Assembly: GCF_042138895.1 (NCBI RefSeq)
Contig: NZ_JBHIKW010000008.1
Coordinates: 124,001 to 188,000 of the forward strand
Length of the DNA: 64,000 bases
Direction: 5' to 3'
From: Cedecea selenatireducens
Lineage (GTDB): Bacteria > Pseudomonadota > Gammaproteobacteria > Enterobacterales > Enterobacteriaceae
Shown here: in pieces, positions 44,385-54,950 of the stretch
How positions within the stretch are numbered: position 1 is the stretch's first letter
Layout: every line of letters begins with the position of its first letter
Position numbers and translations under genes: made by a program
The notes under the pieces: generated by a model
Database searches by the model: none
The model's input: the letters and a program-made list of their open reading frames with translations, nothing else
What the model was told of the DNA's origin: nothing

Positions 44385-45473
44385 TTACCTCTTAGCCTGC
44401 CGCCTCATGATATTGCCGATGATTGGCCCGAAGGCGACCAGAATAATAAAGCGGGTCATCTGCATCGACATCACAAAGGCGATGTCAATGTGCTTGCTGG
44501 AGGCGGCAATAATCGCTATGGAATCCGCGCCGCCGGGGCTCATGGCTAAATAAGCGGTGAGCGGGTCGATATCGGTAACTTTCACCAGCACCGCCGCCAT
44601 CACCCCGCAAAGGGCAATCAGAATCACAATGCTGACCGCGATGCGGGGCAGTACCTGGGCGGCATGTTTTAGCAGCGGGCGGGTGAATTTCAGCCCAATA
44701 CGCCAGCCGACAATGGTGTACGCGAGGACCAGCACCCACTGCGGCAGGGCTATCTCTATCCAGTTATTTTGTGAGAGCACCACGCCAGCCACCAGGGTTA
44801 TCAGTAGCGCCCCGGCGGGGAGGCGTAGCAGTCTGGCCGCAATACAGCCGAAGGCGATAAGCCCGAAGGTTTCTGCCATCGCAACGTAAGAGCCGTGTGC
44901 AAAAAGATCTATCGCCACCGACGTGGCAGGCACGTGCTCGCCTGAGACTTTCATCAGCACGGAAGCAACGCTTGCCACCATGATCACGCGCAGATATTGC
45001 ATGGCGGCGACAAGCTGTGTGTCCGCGCCGTTGGCTTCGGCCATCAGCGTCATGGCCGTTGCGGCGCCGGGGCTTAATCCCCAGAACGCGGTGGTGCCGG
45101 GCAGGATACGCATGCGGGTTAATATCCAGCCGAGCAGCATACAGATAAAAATCACCGAAAAGACGCAGACGATAAACAGCAGCCAGTGAGCGCCAAAGGT
45201 GTCGGCGAGGCTGTGGGGCATTTTGCTGGCAATCATGCAGCCGATGATGCCCTGGGCGATGAGAAACAGCGTGCCGTTGGGCTGAATTCTGGCGCCGTTA
45301 AGGGAGATAACGATCCCGGCTATCATCGGCCCCAGCAGCAGGGCGGCAGGAATGTTCAGCCAGGTCAGCAGTCCCCCGCAAAGCACGGTGGCAATAATCA
45401 GCGTGCTCCACTGCATACGCTGGGGTGACAGCAGGCGATTACCGTTGGGTTGAGCAGGATCTTGTTTCTTCAT
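44385..45473 (-). CDS. abrB: AbrB-family integral membrane protein (COG3180)
   Basis: This 362-aa protein has about 10 membrane helices in two related halves, each with a glycine-rich signature (WGLSPGAATAMTLMAEANGADTQ at about 135-157, outlined; and AMSPGGADSIAIIAA near 315), which is the AbrB duplication. Members were once annotated as ammonia monooxygenase, without biochemical support. They are thought to be transport-like or regulatory membrane proteins. It is divergent from a TetR regulator with paired operators between them, so it is probably the regulator's target and may be an efflux or permease protein (inference). Confidence 0.82.
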   Translation of the reverse strand: MKKQDPAQPNGNRLLSPQRMQWSTLIIATVLCGGLLTWLNIPAALLLGPMIAGIVISLNGARIQPNGTLFLIAQGIIGCMIASKMPHSLADTFGAHWLLFIVCVFSVIFICMLLGWILTRMRILPGTTAFWGLSPGAATAMTLMAEANGADTQLVAAMQYLRVIMVASVASVLMKVSGEHVPATSVAIDLFAHGSYVAMAETFGLIAFGCIAARLLRLPAGALLITLVAGVVLSQNNWIEIALPQWVLVLAYTIVGWRIGLKFTRPLLKHAAQVLPRIAVSIVILIALCGVMAAVLVKVTDIDPLTAYLAMSPGGADSIAIIAASSKHIDIAFVMSMQMTRFIILVAFGPIIGNIMRRQAKR

Positions 45474-45560
45474 CGTTCCATAGCCGCCCGCAGCGCGGAA
45501 GAATATTCGGTTTAAGCTGGCTCGCGCCAGAGCCGTGGCTTAAACTCATGGGAAGTTACA

Positions 45561-45614
45561 TTATGCGAGGGAGTCCTCGCATAACTCAGGATTCTAGAGG
45601 ATGTCCTCGCATAT
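45561..45614. promoter_or_regulatory. Paired TetR-type operators between abrB and the TetR gene
   Basis: A perfect palindrome has 10-bp arms TTATGCGAGG (45561-45570) and CCTCGCATAA (45575-45584) around GAGT. A second, imperfect copy shares GAGG (45597-45600), a 4-bp centre and CCTCGCATAT (45605-45614). The centres are 30 bp apart. They lie in the 192-bp divergent region of a TetR gene, about 50-105 bp from its start, the expected place for autoregulation and control of abrB. Confidence 0.78.
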
Positions 45615-45665
45615 CTCAATCGATGCATGCGATTAAATGTTAGCGGATGGAAACGAAATACTTTT

Positions 45666-46298
45666 ATGACAAAACCAGCTCTCTTAACGCCCACACCGCC
45701 TAAACGCCTGCGTGGCCATCTCCGCGTGGCGGCTATCACCGAAGCGGCAACCCGGCTCTTCGCCGAAAAGGGCTTTGATGCCGTGACTATGACCGAAATC
45801 GCCGCCAGCTCCGGCACGGCAATCGGTTCGCTGTATCGGTTTTTCCCGAACAAAGAGTCGCTGGCCGATGCGTTGCTGCTGGAGTACACCCGCGAGGTGA
45901 TTGACCGGCTGGAGGTGCTGGAGGCCAGCGTGACCGGGGTGGATATTCCGAAGGCGGCAGACCTGTTCACCCGCTTTGTGCTCTCGCTTCAGTCACAGCG
46001 CACCTTTGCCCTCAGGCTGGTGGAAGAGCGCGGCGAGCATCAAGCGGCCCGACTTCAGTTCAGGGATGCCATGCGTGGCGGGTTTTCCAGCGCGCTCCAG
46101 ATTGTTATCCCTGGTTTATCCGCCGAACGAGCCGGCCTGATGACTATTGTGATTCTGCAAATGCTCAAAGGCGCGGCGGCGGCCAATCTTCAGAATGAAA
46201 AGGAGCGTAAGGCGGTGCTCGCCGAGGCGCAGGCGCTGCTGGTTTTATACCTTTCAACGGAACAGGTGAGGCTTAACTCACCTGCGGGCGAGGTATAG
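45666..46298 (+). CDS. TetR/AcrR-family transcriptional regulator
   Basis: This 210-aa repressor has an N-terminal helix-turn-helix (ITEAATRLFAEKGFDAVTMT, then AASSGTAIGSLYRFFPNKESL) and an all-helical ligand-binding C-terminal domain of unknown specificity. I start at the ATG 45666 (MTKPALLTPTPPKRLRG), which places the helix-turn-helix at the usual distance. The frame is open from 45627, but that would run into the operator region. It is divergent from abrB across two palindromes. The neighbouring cyclic glucan synthase converges on it. Confidence 0.9.
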   Translation: MTKPALLTPTPPKRLRGHLRVAAITEAATRLFAEKGFDAVTMTEIAASSGTAIGSLYRFFPNKESLADALLLEYTREVIDRLEVLEASVTGVDIPKAADLFTRFVLSLQSQRTFALRLVEERGEHQAARLQFRDAMRGGFSSALQIVIPGLSAERAGLMTIVILQMLKGAAAANLQNEKERKAVLAEAQALLVLYLSTEQVRLNSPAGEV

Positions 46299-46382
46299 CG
46301 GCTAATCAATAAAAGAATGCCGATGAACGTTTGAACAGCTGCTTCGCTTCACTTCCGCCCATGCGTGTAGCTGAGTGCCACC

Positions 46383-49300
46383 TCAGCGCTGAATAATATC
46401 AACCCGGTGATTTTGCCCGTCATCAAGTAGCGGAATGTTGTCGTCCGGCAGCGTCACACCGTCAAGGGCAACCTGGTAATCTTCACCACCTCGAGTAATA
46501 GTTATCTCATACTTGCTTGATTTGTATTGGTAATTCATAAAAACAGACGGCCAGTGATGCGGCAGCCGAGCGTGAACCGTAAAGGTGGTGGCGTAACATG
46601 TAATCCCCAGTAGCTCCTCCGTAAGGAGCCGATATGCCCAGCCAGCGGAACCGGTATACCAGCTCCATCCCGCCCGCCCTGTATGTGGCTTGACGCTATA
46701 AACATCCGCGCTCATTACATAAGGTTCCGCTTTATATATGCCGACTGAGGCGGAGTTTCCTGTGTGATTTATCGGACTGATAAGCGACCACAGCCGCCAG
46801 GCTCGCTCTGCATTGCCCATTCTGGCAAACGCCATAACTGCCCAGATAGCTCCGTGCGTATATTGCCCGCCGTTTTCCCTCACGCCCGGCAGATAACCCT
46901 GGATATAGCCAGGGTTAGGCCCATGGCCGTCGAACGGCGGCGTTAACAGTTTAATCAACCCGGCATCTTCATCCACAAGGTGCTTGTCCAGGGCCTGCAT
47001 GGCTTGCTCGCTGCGCGCCGGACTGGCGGCTCCGGACAGCACCGACCAGCTCTGTGCGATAGCGTCAATTCGGCAGTCCTGTGAGGCTTTAGAGCCAAGA
47101 GGGGTGCCCTCGTCAAAATATCCTCGCCGGTACCATTCTCCGTCCCAGGCGGTGGCCTCAAGCTGTTGCTGCAAACGTAGCGCTTGCGTGCGGCACAGTG
47201 AAGCAATATCAGCGTCCCGACGCTGCTCTGCAAGGTCCGCGAAGCGCTGTAAAATGTCATACAGGAAGAACCCAAGCCAGACGCTTTCACCTCTGCCTTC
47301 AATGCCCACCAGGTTCATGCCGTCATTCCAGTCACCTGCGCCCATTAGCGGCAGGCCATGCGGGCCAAACCGCAGCCCGTGCTTAATGGCTTTTACGCAG
47401 TGCAACCATAGCGTTTCTTCGCAGGTGCTGGTCACAGGCCTATCGTACACGGACTCTTCGCCAGGCTGGAGCTGGCGGCCTTCCAGATAAGGGATGCGTT
47501 GTTCCAGCACGACGTTATCTCCCGTGGTTGTCACATAGTGGCAGACGGCCAAAGGGAGCCAGAGGTAATCATCCGAACAGCGTGTACGAACGCCGTTGCC
47601 GTGAGGAGGGTGCCACCAGTGCTGGACGTCGCCCTCGATAAACTGCCTCGAGGCACACAGTACGATTTGTTCGCGCAGCCGTTCCGGCGCAGCATGACTC
47701 AGAGCCAACGTATCCTGCAACTGATCGCGGAAACCAAATGCGCCGCCTGACTGGTAGTAACCGCTGCGCGCCATCAGGCGACAGGCTATGGTCTGGTACA
47801 GCAACCAGCCGTTGACCAGTAAATTAACGCCGCTGTCCGGGGTATGGACAACGATTTTATCGAGCACATTGTGCCAGTATCGGTGAACGTTGTTCAGCTC
47901 TTCCCGGGCCGTATCTTCATGCAAATAGCGGGTGAGTGTCGCCCGGGCCTGCGTTTGATCCTCGCCAATGCCCAGCACGAAAACAAATGTCTTCTGATCG
48001 CCATCGATTAACGTCGCTGCGGATTGCACCGCACCGCAAGGATCCAGGCCGGCACCGGTTTTATCAGACAGCCTGCGCATGTGCATTGCGGCCGGATTTT
48101 TCAGGGAGCCATTGCGGCCAATAAACTCGCGGCGATCGCCCGTTAGCGAGCAGTGTGGGCCGGTAACGGCAAAAAATGCGGTTCGTTCTGCACCATTACC
48201 GCCGTAAAAGTTATTTGCCATGATGCCGCAAACGCCCGCGAGGCCAGTCGGCTGGGTAACGATATGAAGAGCGGAGCGGGTGCGCGACTCGCCTAACGTC
48301 CACTCTACATAACCGGTGACGGAGAGTTTACGAGTGCGTCCTGAGTTGTTACTGAGCGTCAGGATTGCGAGCTTAACCGGGGCCTGCCCGGCGACCAGCA
48401 CCGTGAGCTCACTGTCTATGCCTTTCTCGCGATGGGCAAATACGCTGTAGCCAAAACCATGGCGGGTCAGATAGTCTCCCTGGCCGCGTATCGGCAGTGG
48501 GGTCGGTGACCAGCACGCGCCGGTTTCTTCATCGCGTAGATAAAAAGCTTCGCCGCTGCGGTCGCTGACGGGATCGTTTTCCCACGGGGTCAGGCGATAT
48601 TCATGCGCATTTTCATACCAGCTGTAGGCTTGCCCTGCCTCTGACAGCACGCTACCAAAGTCTCGGTTTGCCAATACGTTGGACCAGGGGGCGGGCGTAG
48701 GCGAATTTTCCCTGAGTACAATTTGGTACTCCCGGCCATCCTGAGAAAAACCACCGAACCCATTGAAATGAAGCAGTTGGCTGGTATCTGGTGACCATGG
48801 AGTATGCTGATTCACGCCGGGCGCCATATGCGGAACAAACGCCCTCGGGGCCGTTTTAACAATATGAATACGGCGATCGAGCTGCTCGTTAAGCTCGCCT
48901 GCGCGATCGTCCAGATACAGGTGTGCCACGCTCATAAGCAGCAGCTTGTCTTCTGCGGAAAGGTGCTCGGCATTACGGACAAAAATACCGCCCGACTTAT
49001 CGAGCAGGCTGGCTTCGGACCCGGCATAAATCAGGTCCATAATCTGATTTTGCAACACTTGCTGATAGCCACCGGGGCCGTCATTTAGAATAACCAGGTC
49101 TACTGCCAGTCCTTTTAGTCGCCAGTAGCGGTGGGCCTGAATAAGCGTGGTGATGGAGAGAATACTCTCCTCGCTGGTGACGTTGAGCAACACAATCGGC
49201 AGATCGCCAGAAATTGTCCACCCCCACAGGCCAGACTGACCGCGTCGGTTACGGCAGAGGATCTGGCCGTCAGCACGCAGTTCCGGGCAGGGGAAAAGCA

Positions 49301-52300
49301 CGGCGCTGGCAAGACGGTTAAACAGTGCGGCATCATCTTCGTTGGCGTTAATTTGCCGTAATACTACCCGACTGTGGGACCACGCCAGCTCAAAAACACG
49401 GTCCGCAATACGGCGATCGCGATATTTTTCCAGGAGGGCCAGGCTTTGCTGACGGTTTTCGCTGATACCGTAGATGATATCAACGGTTACCTGCTGCCCT
49501 GGCTGCAGGATGATGGACTGCCGGATAGCCAGGATGGGATCAAGTACAGGCCCGGAGGTGTTGCTGAGAGGGCCGTTTTCTTCGGCAGCCAGGGCATTGG
49601 CTGCATCCCTGCCGCGCCCGAGGAATTTTGCCCTGTCGGTTTCAAACGAGGCGCTCTTGCGGCTGCCGCCATGCACCACCATCATGTGGAACAGGACCGG
49701 GCTTTTTTCGTTCTGAGAGCGCGGTCTGCGATGGCACAAAATGGCGTCCTGCGCGGGAATCAGCTCCGTTTGGATAAACAGATTGCTGAACGCAGGGTGT
49801 GCCAGGTCGCTGTCGGCAGGAGCCAATACCACTTCTGCGTAGGTCGTCAGCTCCAGGGTACGTGGCTGACGCCCCCGATGCTGCAGCGTGATCCTCCTTA
49901 ATTCTATATTGTCTTCGGGTGACACAACCACCTGCGTCCGGACGCCAAGCGTACCGAGGGTTCGTTTAAATTCCGCGCCAGCATCGGTAAAGATCGCTTC
50001 ATCACCGGCATATGCTTCGTCCATAGGCTGGCAGGTGTTACTCCATATCTCGCCGGTTTGCGGATCGCTGATATAACAGAACGTTCCCCAGCAGTCGCTT
50101 GTGCTATCGCTACGCCAGCGGGTAAGGGCGATGTCGTTCCAACGGCTGTAGCCTCCTCCCGCGGGGGTTATCATCAGGTGATAATGTCCGTTGGATAACA
50201 GCTGAACCTCGGGCGCAGGGCCCTCAGCCGCGGTGAAACAGCGGGGTTCATAGCGAACAGGCTTCACTCTGCCTTCGTGGGACTCAAAGTGGCGGCGCGG
50301 GCTGTAAAGATCGACTGAATCCGGTACCCGCTCCTGGAGGAGAAGGCTGGCAGAGCGAAAGGCGGGACTGGACATAAAGCGGTCCGCCATCGGGGCATCC
50401 AGCAGCACGTGAGCCAGCGCCTGAAACGCCATACCCTGGTGGTGTGCCATCCATGACTGCACCACGGCGTACAGCTGGCCGGTTGCCAGCCGGGACGCGG
50501 TATAGTCCAGCGCCTCATAGAAACCGTATTCTCCGCGGGCGCCGTTTTTTTCCAGTGCAGCCAGATTTTCGCAGGCTTTTTGCGGGGAAACCATCAGCGC
50601 CAGTAGCGTGGCGTAAGGGGCAATCACCATATCGTCTGCCAGCCCGCGACGCAGGCCCAGGCCGGGAACGCCAAATGCCTGATATTGATAGTTTTGTTGA
50701 ACATCAAATGCATGATAGCCGGACTCTGACACGCCCCAGGGCACGCCACGCTCTTTTCCCCAGTGGATCTGGCGCATCACTGCCGACTGGCTCATTTTTT
50801 CTAGCAGACTGCCGGACCAGGCCGGCATCACCAGATTGGGCATCAGATACTCAAACATTGAGCCGCTCCAGGACATCAACGCGGTATCGTTATCAATGGT
50901 GGTGAATAGCCTCCCGAGCGCATACCAGCTTTTAAGCGGGAGCTGGTTAGTGGCGATGGCAACAAAACTGGTCAGGCGAATTTCAGATGGCAGCAGGTCG
51001 TACTGGCTTTTATCCAGCGAATTACCGTCGCTGTTGTAGCCGATGCTGAGCTGATTGGTGACTTTGCTATAGAGGAAGGTAAAGTCCATTCGCGCATGCT
51101 CGCTCAGCCGCTGTTCAAGCTCGGTGATGATGTCCAGCCGCAGACGTGCCAGGGCGATAGCCGAGGCGGGGGGCGTGCCTTCACCGGCAAATTTCGCACG
51201 GGCAAGCCAGTTCAGAGACGGCAGCGTAGGGTCGCTATAACTCTGCGGTAACCAGGCCAGAAGATGTGACCATTCCTGGCAGTGTTGTACGAGCTGGCGC
51301 TTTAAATGTTCGAGCCAGCGGAGCACCAGCTTGTTGTCCTGATGATACGACGCAGACAGGTGATTGCTTTGACTGCGCATGTTTTTAAGCTCGGCTAACA
51401 GACGCGCCGGTGGCAGTAAGGCCGCGCTCAGGCAGTGCTTACGCAGTAGTCTCAATTCAGTTGGGGCATGCTGGCCCCAGTGTTTTTCAAGAATTCCTAG
51501 CGTGTCGTCAAGCCCCGCCAGCAGCCGTGACGCATTTAATACAGGCATATCGCGCAGGGCGGAGAGTCCTTCACGCAGGGTCAGTAAGTGGCCTGCCATA
51601 TTGCCGCTGTCTACGCTTGAAACATAGCGAGGATTGAGCGGGGCAAGGGTTTGGGTGTCATACCAGTTATACAAATGGCCGCGAAAATGCTCCATCTTAT
51701 CCAGCGAGTCGAGGGTAAGGGTTATGCGCTGCAGAACATCCCCGGACGGTAGATAACCAAAATCCCAGGCGGTAAGGTTGGCCAGCAATGAGAGGCCAAT
51801 ATTGGTGGGTGAGGTGCGGTGTGCTACTCGCGGCTGTGGAATTTCCTGATAGTTGTCCGGCGGCAGCCAGTTTTCCTCCTCAGTGGCGAAGGTTTCAAAA
51901 AAGGCCCAGATTTCACGACTGGTCTGACGTAGCAGCAGCGTTTGTTCTTTATTTGCTGAAAATGCCTGGCGTACAGGCTGCCGGCTCATCCAGCTCAGAA
52001 GCAGCGGCGCGAGACACCAGGCAATGCTGAGCGGCAGCGAGATGACCGAGAGAGAGGGAGAAAAATGGGCCGTCAGCACCGTTAAGGCCACGCCGCTCGC
52101 CAGGTTTAGCCACATGGCACGGTAAAAGCGGATCGGGGAGATTTTTGACGGTTCATTGTCCGGGTTGAAACTGGCCCATTGGTTCAAATTACGCTTGCTG
52201 AACCCCAGCCGCCACAGGGTGACTGCAATAGCGTACAGCGAGTACCCTGCCTCATGCGGCAGCGTGACGATACTTAGCCCGCTGCGGGAAAGCCGCCTCT

Positions 52301-54950
52301 GTGCTCCGCCTGCGACCTGCAGCAGGTGCCGGCTTAAAGATCGTTGGGCCGGCTTGGCGATCAGATCCTGGCTAACGGCCAATGCCGTTGGCAGTAGCCA
52401 CGCCAGCGCCAGTACGCCCAGCCAGTACAGAGGATTGGGTACCCATAACAATGTGCAAAACAGCAACGCCAGAAACGAGGGGGCCACCAGGCTGCGGCGC
52501 AGGTTATCGAATAATTTCCAGTAAGAGAGGGCGGATAATTGGTTTTTATCGCGGGTGCCATCCGCTTTTTTAACATGGAGCTTCAGCCAGTTCAGCAATT
52601 GCCAGTCGCCGCGGATCCATCGGGTACGACGCATGACGTCCGACAGATAGTTATTCGGATACTGCTCATACAGCAACACTTCGCTCAGCAGCCCTGAACG
52701 GGCATAGCAGCCTTCCAGTAAATCATGGCTGAGTACCAGATTTTCGGGGCAGGTATTTTGTGTGGCTAGCACAAAAATATCGACGTCGTAAATGCCCTTG
52801 CCAACGAACGAACCCTCCCCGAACAGATCCTGGTAGATATCTGATGACATCATCGAATAAGGGTTATTACCCGGTATGCTGCTGCACATTGCGGCATAGC
52901 GCCCCTGGCCATTGCGAGGCATTTCTTCCGCCAGCCCAGGTTGTAAAATGCCGTAGCCTTTAACCACCCGCTGGCGCTGAGGATCATACTGCGGGCGGTT
53001 CAGCGGGTGACTCATCGTGGCGACCAGCTTATGCGCTGTGTCACGGGGCAGGAGTGTGTCGCTGTCCAGCGTAATGACATATTTGACGCTCTCCGGTAGC
53101 AGGTGGGCAGGCATACCGGCCATGCTGGAGAATTGTGCATCGGGGTGGCGTAACCAGCTGTTCAGCAACGCCAGCTTGCCTCGTTTGCGCTCATAGCCCA
53201 TCCACACCTTTTGCTGCGGGTTCCACTCCGGCGCCCGGTGAAGCAAATAAAAGCGTGGGCGGCTGGCCGGATAGCGCCGGTTGAGATCCGCTATCTGTGA
53301 GCGAGCAAGCTCAAGGAAGGCTGCGTTTTCCGGCGAGTCTTCATGCGTCGAATCTGCAAAGTCGGTCAACAGGGCAAAGCAGAGGTTTTCGCTGGGATTA
53401 CCGATCTGGCAAACCTCCAGGCTGGTCACGAGTTTGCTGATGCCTTGCCGACTGGTCAACAGGCAGGGAATAACGACCATGGTCGCCGAATCCGCAGGGA
53501 TCCCGGCAGAATAATCCATTCGCGGTAGCGGCCGGGGCGTACGAAAGCGGGTAGTCATTTCACTGAGCAGGTCACTCATTACCTGGCTTACCGCGACGAT
53601 AAGCGGTGCGGCCAGCGGTATCAGTAGCCAACCTGTTCCCTGTTCTGAGGTCTGGTACAAAATTTCGGCCACCGCCGCGGTGGTCAATAAACTCAGGCTG
53701 CCAAGCCACGAAAGCAGAGGGATTTTGGTGAAGCTATGCCGTAGGCGGATGAGGAGTGAGGTATCTGCAGACAGTTGTCTTTCAAGGTGCTGTCGGCCTT
53801 CACCCACCAGATAGTAGCCAATATGATGGCCTGACATGTTGGCCGAAGCCTGGCGGGACAGGTCAAGTACAAGCTGAGCGACTTCCTGTTCGCTGAAACG
53901 GCTATCCCTGGCGAGGATCTCAACCACATGGCGATAATTGTCGCGGGTATCAAAATGCATCAGGGGATAGATAGCGGCGGGATCCTGGCGCAGGGTCTGT
54001 TCCACGATGCTCATGGTCTCGGCAAAATCCTCCCAGTTGGTTTCGCTGAGTAAACGCAAACCGGCAATACTGTTGCTGACAGAGAGCTGACTGGCGGCAA
54101 GCTGCTGATTAAAGTTATGGATCAAAATATCGGGAGTGACACCTTGTGCGGCAAGTCGTTGCTCAATCCAGCTCAGGGGCAGCGCCAGCATATTGCCGTG
54201 TCCCTGCAGGCGACGTACCAGCTCGGCGACAAAGGCGCTGCTCAGCGGCGGCTGGGAACGCGCCATGTCGGCAACAACCATGATCACGTCCGCAGGAGCA
54301 TTCTCTGCACACTCGAAGATTTTGCTTACCCAACTGTCGGCCAGGTTGCGTTCCTGCTGGGCTTTTACCACATCGATACTTACCCGGCGGAGGTTCTCAA
54401 TTAAGGCCAGCCTAAGCATGCCGGGTAACGCCCAGATCTCTCCAAGCGTAAGAGGCGTTTCCTGCTGGTAGGCGGTGATATAGCCGGTCAGGCTGGCTGT
54501 GTCCCAGCGCCCATCTCCGTGGGCAATGGCTTCGGCCGCGATATCATAAATACGCGGGCAATGATGCGGCGGAGCCAGCGCCGGTAGCCCTTTACCAAAG
54601 TTATTCGGCAGATGCTGGCGTACGATGCGGATCTGTTCCTCAATCAGATAGTAATTGTCCAGCAGCCACTCTCCGGCGGGCATTACGCTGGCTTTTTTCC
54701 CGGCATTTAGCAGATAGCAGTTTTGCGTAATGATTGTCTCATTGTCGCCAAGCCGTTTAAGCAGGTAGTAAGGCTGTCTGTCAGGAGATAACTTATGTGA
54801 ACGGGCTAGCTTCTGCCCGTAGCGCTCCATTTGCGGCGTGGAAAAAAGTTCGGATTCAACCGTAGGGTCGTTGGCCGGGAACGGGACGAGGCCGGCTGCT
54901 GGTGGCTGGGCACGGGTGCGGCTAAGCCACGCCTTAGGATTCATTTTCAT
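46383..54950 (-). CDS. ndvB: Cyclic beta-1,2-glucan synthase (NdvB/ChvB type)
   Basis: This very large 2855-aa protein has the length of NdvB/ChvB/Cgs (about 2830-2870). Its order of domains is: a cytosolic N-terminus with the conserved YLLKRLGDNE; two membrane helices (about 405-460); a GT84 catalytic domain with the DxD in ITLDSDTLLPRDT (about 627) and RRTRWIRGDWQ (about 778); further helices (about 810-990); glucoamylase-like and carbohydrate-binding regions; and a C-terminal GH94 phosphorylase domain with GAGDWNDGMN (about 2540). The enzyme starts, extends, trims and cyclises beta-1,2-glucan from UDP-glucose at the inner membrane and releases it to the periplasm. Enterics normally make linear OPGs with MdoGH. 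No cognate exporter (NdvA) is visible here. The ribosome site is weak, and the ATG at 54944 is an alternative. Confidence 0.94.
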   Translation of the reverse strand: MKMNPKAWLSRTRAQPPAAGLVPFPANDPTVESELFSTPQMERYGQKLARSHKLSPDRQPYYLLKRLGDNETIITQNCYLLNAGKKASVMPAGEWLLDNYYLIEEQIRIVRQHLPNNFGKGLPALAPPHHCPRIYDIAAEAIAHGDGRWDTASLTGYITAYQQETPLTLGEIWALPGMLRLALIENLRRVSIDVVKAQQERNLADSWVSKIFECAENAPADVIMVVADMARSQPPLSSAFVAELVRRLQGHGNMLALPLSWIEQRLAAQGVTPDILIHNFNQQLAASQLSVSNSIAGLRLLSETNWEDFAETMSIVEQTLRQDPAAIYPLMHFDTRDNYRHVVEILARDSRFSEQEVAQLVLDLSRQASANMSGHHIGYYLVGEGRQHLERQLSADTSLLIRLRHSFTKIPLLSWLGSLSLLTTAAVAEILYQTSEQGTGWLLIPLAAPLIVAVSQVMSDLLSEMTTRFRTPRPLPRMDYSAGIPADSATMVVIPCLLTSRQGISKLVTSLEVCQIGNPSENLCFALLTDFADSTHEDSPENAAFLELARSQIADLNRRYPASRPRFYLLHRAPEWNPQQKVWMGYERKRGKLALLNSWLRHPDAQFSSMAGMPAHLLPESVKYVITLDSDTLLPRDTAHKLVATMSHPLNRPQYDPQRQRVVKGYGILQPGLAEEMPRNGQGRYAAMCSSIPGNNPYSMMSSDIYQDLFGEGSFVGKGIYDVDIFVLATQNTCPENLVLSHDLLEGCYARSGLLSEVLLYEQYPNNYLSDVMRRTRWIRGDWQLLNWLKLHVKKADGTRDKNQLSALSYWKLFDNLRRSLVAPSFLALLFCTLLWVPNPLYWLGVLALAWLLPTALAVSQDLIAKPAQRSLSRHLLQVAGGAQRRLSRSGLSIVTLPHEAGYSLYAIAVTLWRLGFSKRNLNQWASFNPDNEPSKISPIRFYRAMWLNLASGVALTVLTAHFSPSLSVISLPLSIAWCLAPLLLSWMSRQPVRQAFSANKEQTLLLRQTSREIWAFFETFATEEENWLPPDNYQEIPQPRVAHRTSPTNIGLSLLANLTAWDFGYLPSGDVLQRITLTLDSLDKMEHFRGHLYNWYDTQTLAPLNPRYVSSVDSGNMAGHLLTLREGLSALRDMPVLNASRLLAGLDDTLGILEKHWGQHAPTELRLLRKHCLSAALLPPARLLAELKNMRSQSNHLSASYHQDNKLVLRWLEHLKRQLVQHCQEWSHLLAWLPQSYSDPTLPSLNWLARAKFAGEGTPPASAIALARLRLDIITELEQRLSEHARMDFTFLYSKVTNQLSIGYNSDGNSLDKSQYDLLPSEIRLTSFVAIATNQLPLKSWYALGRLFTTIDNDTALMSWSGSMFEYLMPNLVMPAWSGSLLEKMSQSAVMRQIHWGKERGVPWGVSESGYHAFDVQQNYQYQAFGVPGLGLRRGLADDMVIAPYATLLALMVSPQKACENLAALEKNGARGEYGFYEALDYTASRLATGQLYAVVQSWMAHHQGMAFQALAHVLLDAPMADRFMSSPAFRSASLLLQERVPDSVDLYSPRRHFESHEGRVKPVRYEPRCFTAAEGPAPEVQLLSNGHYHLMITPAGGGYSRWNDIALTRWRSDSTSDCWGTFCYISDPQTGEIWSNTCQPMDEAYAGDEAIFTDAGAEFKRTLGTLGVRTQVVVSPEDNIELRRITLQHRGRQPRTLELTTYAEVVLAPADSDLAHPAFSNLFIQTELIPAQDAILCHRRPRSQNEKSPVLFHMMVVHGGSRKSASFETDRAKFLGRGRDAANALAAEENGPLSNTSGPVLDPILAIRQSIILQPGQQVTVDIIYGISENRQQSLALLEKYRDRRIADRVFELAWSHSRVVLRQINANEDDAALFNRLASAVLFPCPELRADGQILCRNRRGQSGLWGWTISGDLPIVLLNVTSEESILSITTLIQAHRYWRLKGLAVDLVILNDGPGGYQQVLQNQIMDLIYAGSEASLLDKSGGIFVRNAEHLSAEDKLLLMSVAHLYLDDRAGELNEQLDRRIHIVKTAPRAFVPHMAPGVNQHTPWSPDTSQLLHFNGFGGFSQDGREYQIVLRENSPTPAPWSNVLANRDFGSVLSEAGQAYSWYENAHEYRLTPWENDPVSDRSGEAFYLRDEETGACWSPTPLPIRGQGDYLTRHGFGYSVFAHREKGIDSELTVLVAGQAPVKLAILTLSNNSGRTRKLSVTGYVEWTLGESRTRSALHIVTQPTGLAGVCGIMANNFYGGNGAERTAFFAVTGPHCSLTGDRREFIGRNGSLKNPAAMHMRRLSDKTGAGLDPCGAVQSAATLIDGDQKTFVFVLGIGEDQTQARATLTRYLHEDTAREELNNVHRYWHNVLDKIVVHTPDSGVNLLVNGWLLYQTIACRLMARSGYYQSGGAFGFRDQLQDTLALSHAAPERLREQIVLCASRQFIEGDVQHWWHPPHGNGVRTRCSDDYLWLPLAVCHYVTTTGDNVVLEQRIPYLEGRQLQPGEESVYDRPVTSTCEETLWLHCVKAIKHGLRFGPHGLPLMGAGDWNDGMNLVGIEGRGESVWLGFFLYDILQRFADLAEQRRDADIASLCRTQALRLQQQLEATAWDGEWYRRGYFDEGTPLGSKASQDCRIDAIAQSWSVLSGAASPARSEQAMQALDKHLVDEDAGLIKLLTPPFDGHGPNPGYIQGYLPGVRENGGQYTHGAIWAVMAFARMGNAERAWRLWSLISPINHTGNSASVGIYKAEPYVMSADVYSVKPHTGRAGWSWYTGSAGWAYRLLTEELLGITCYATTFTVHARLPHHWPSVFMNYQYKSSKYEITITRGGEDYQVALDGVTLPDDNIPLLDDGQNHRVDIIQR

